Below are positions 19,055 through 19,683 of a stretch of DNA of 19,683 nucleotides, in pieces (the stretch's first letter is position 1; each line of letters opens with the position of its first letter). Source of the DNA: Stephanodiscus triporus. Lineage: Eukaryota > Bacillariophyta > Thalassiosirophyceae > Thalassiosirales > Thalassiosiraceae. Location of the stretch: contig JALLAZ010000570.1 in the NCBI GenBank assembly GCA_036939755.1, positions 1-19,683 of the forward strand. The letters are read 5' to 3'. A program made the translations under genes and the position numbers. The notes under the pieces were generated by a model, which was not told the DNA's origin, did no database searches, and worked only from the letters and a program-made list of their open reading frames with translations.

Positions 19055-19145
19055 CAAAGGTTAACGACCAATCAGAAAATAGATTTACCAGAACATCATT
19101 TGATCATGTACATCACATTCTTGCGCAAGACCAGCGACCACTCAC

Positions 19146-19386
19146 CAGCTGGCGGATTCTGTTTCTGCAGCTGCTGCTGATGATGCTGATGCCGTCCTGC
19201 CGCCTCATCTCCCGATCTGATGCTGGCCGCATATGTCGTGGAAGCGTTTGTGGAAGCGGTTGTTGATCTTAAGGTCTGGCCAGCGCTGTTCAACTTGCTG
19301 CTATCAAAAAGATGAAGATTAGAAGACGGGGGTAGCGCTGCAACCGCCGAACTTGCGACGATGGGTTTGCTTGGGCCGCATCCCAT
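19146..19386 (-). CDS. Distal MGC first exon, paralogue of 18267-18456
   Basis: An ATG at 19386 opens 80 codons plus one base and ends at CCAGCTG|GTGAGT. It begins MGCGPSK, again fitting dual myristoylation and palmitoylation, and continues with LRSTTASTNASTTY, GDEAAGRHQ and a His/Gln-rich end (QLQKQNPPA). It shares with the proximal exon the MGCxPSK start, the LRSTTASTxAST core and the GxExAGR motif, and a DNA block around 19239-19272 that is nearly identical to 18351-18385. It also ends in phase 1 and fits the kinase acceptor at 17863, giving a 1004-aa isoform. An in-frame ATG at 19470 exists, but it would hide the MGC motif. An alternative view is that this is an orphan duplicate without a downstream partner. 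Confidence 0.5.
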
Positions 19387-19683
19387 GATTTTAGAGTTGT
19401 GTGCAATAGAGAGGGAGGGGGGATTAGATAAGATATCCTGAGGGTTGGAGGGTGTAATTACCGTGAACAATGAAGCTTCCTCTTTCCGTAGTATGGTAGC
19501 AAAAAATAAAATTTTATGGCATGATGTTTCAATACAATCTCTCCTTCATCATTCGTGAAGTCAATTCCTGCATGCGTCTTGATACTGTCTCATCAGTGCT
19601 CGCATCCCGTGTCACGCGACAACCAAGAGTGGATATTCTGCCGCCCCAAAGTACGAATTCGTACCTAGAGGTTAGGTATAAAG
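19387..19683. other. Upstream flank of the distal MGC exon
   Basis: This is presumably promoter and 5' UTR for the distal exon. I see no gene or strong motif in it. The window ends here. Confidence 0.4.

Larger units (their letters stand above)
18457..19145. other. Spacer between the two MGC exons, repeat-bearing
   Basis: These ~690 bp hold a telomere-like repeat (18501-18526), three TTGAGC-type units (about 18740-18768), two near-identical 16-mers (18768-18783 and 18907-18922), an ambiguous base and an AG microsatellite. I found no kinase exon or other convincing gene. If the distal MGC exon is used, this is intron; if the proximal one is used, it contains that exon's promoter. Confidence 0.45.

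Noticed and set aside
1..19683. CRISPR arrays, bacterial operons, rRNA or intact transposons
   Set aside because: There are no regularly spaced repeats, ribosomal RNA cores or transposase genes. The intron-rich genes and eukaryotic families exclude a prokaryotic reading.

Overview
This is a nuclear genome fragment from a eukaryote. Every gene body I could rebuild, except one, is split by short GT-AG introns (68 to about 400 nt), usually with GTGAGT-like donors, and all junctions are phase-consistent. The mix of genes points to a photosynthetic stramenopile, most likely a diatom: a SET methyltransferase of the Rubisco-LSMT type with a signal peptide and an 'AF'-type plastid cleavage region, a calcium-dependent protein kinase, an ACT-domain phenylalanine hydroxylase, and TTAGGG-type telomere-like repeats. 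The taxon is an inference from gene content, not a match to a reference.

Layout from left to right: (1) 563-2377 +, plastid-targeted SET-domain methyltransferase, 4 exons. (2) 2932-4838 -, ribosome biogenesis factor RRS1, 3 exons, convergent with gene 1. (3) about 4839-5935, an AT-richer spacer with one unidentified, probably decayed coding stretch on the minus strand. (4) 5936-7348 -, membrane-anchored histidine phosphatase (phosphoglycerate-mutase-like), single exon. (5) 7562-8583 +, small Qc-SNARE, 3 exons, divergent from gene 4 across 213 bp. (6) 8714-10952 -, phenylalanine 4-hydroxylase, 7 exons including a 21-nt micro-exon, convergent with gene 5. (7) 11356-14193 +, GH47 alpha-1,2-mannosidase, 5 exons, divergent from gene 6 across 403 bp. 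(8) 14514-17862 -, a CDPK-like kinase body, 6 exons, with degenerate EF-hands and a long C-terminal extension. (9) Upstream of that kinase, two related 'MGCxPSK' first exons at 18267-18456 and 19146-19386 (minus), both ending in the same splice phase and both compatible with the kinase body.

The genes do not form a pathway or operon; they are housekeeping genes of a compact genome in alternating convergent and divergent pairs. Two (SNARE and GH47 mannosidase) belong to the secretory pathway.

The most interesting feature is at the right end. A duplicated, lipid-anchor-encoding first exon appears to give the kinase two alternative membrane-targeting N-termini. An interstitial telomere-like repeat lies just upstream of the proximal one. 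The kinase itself looks unlikely to bind calcium in the usual way.
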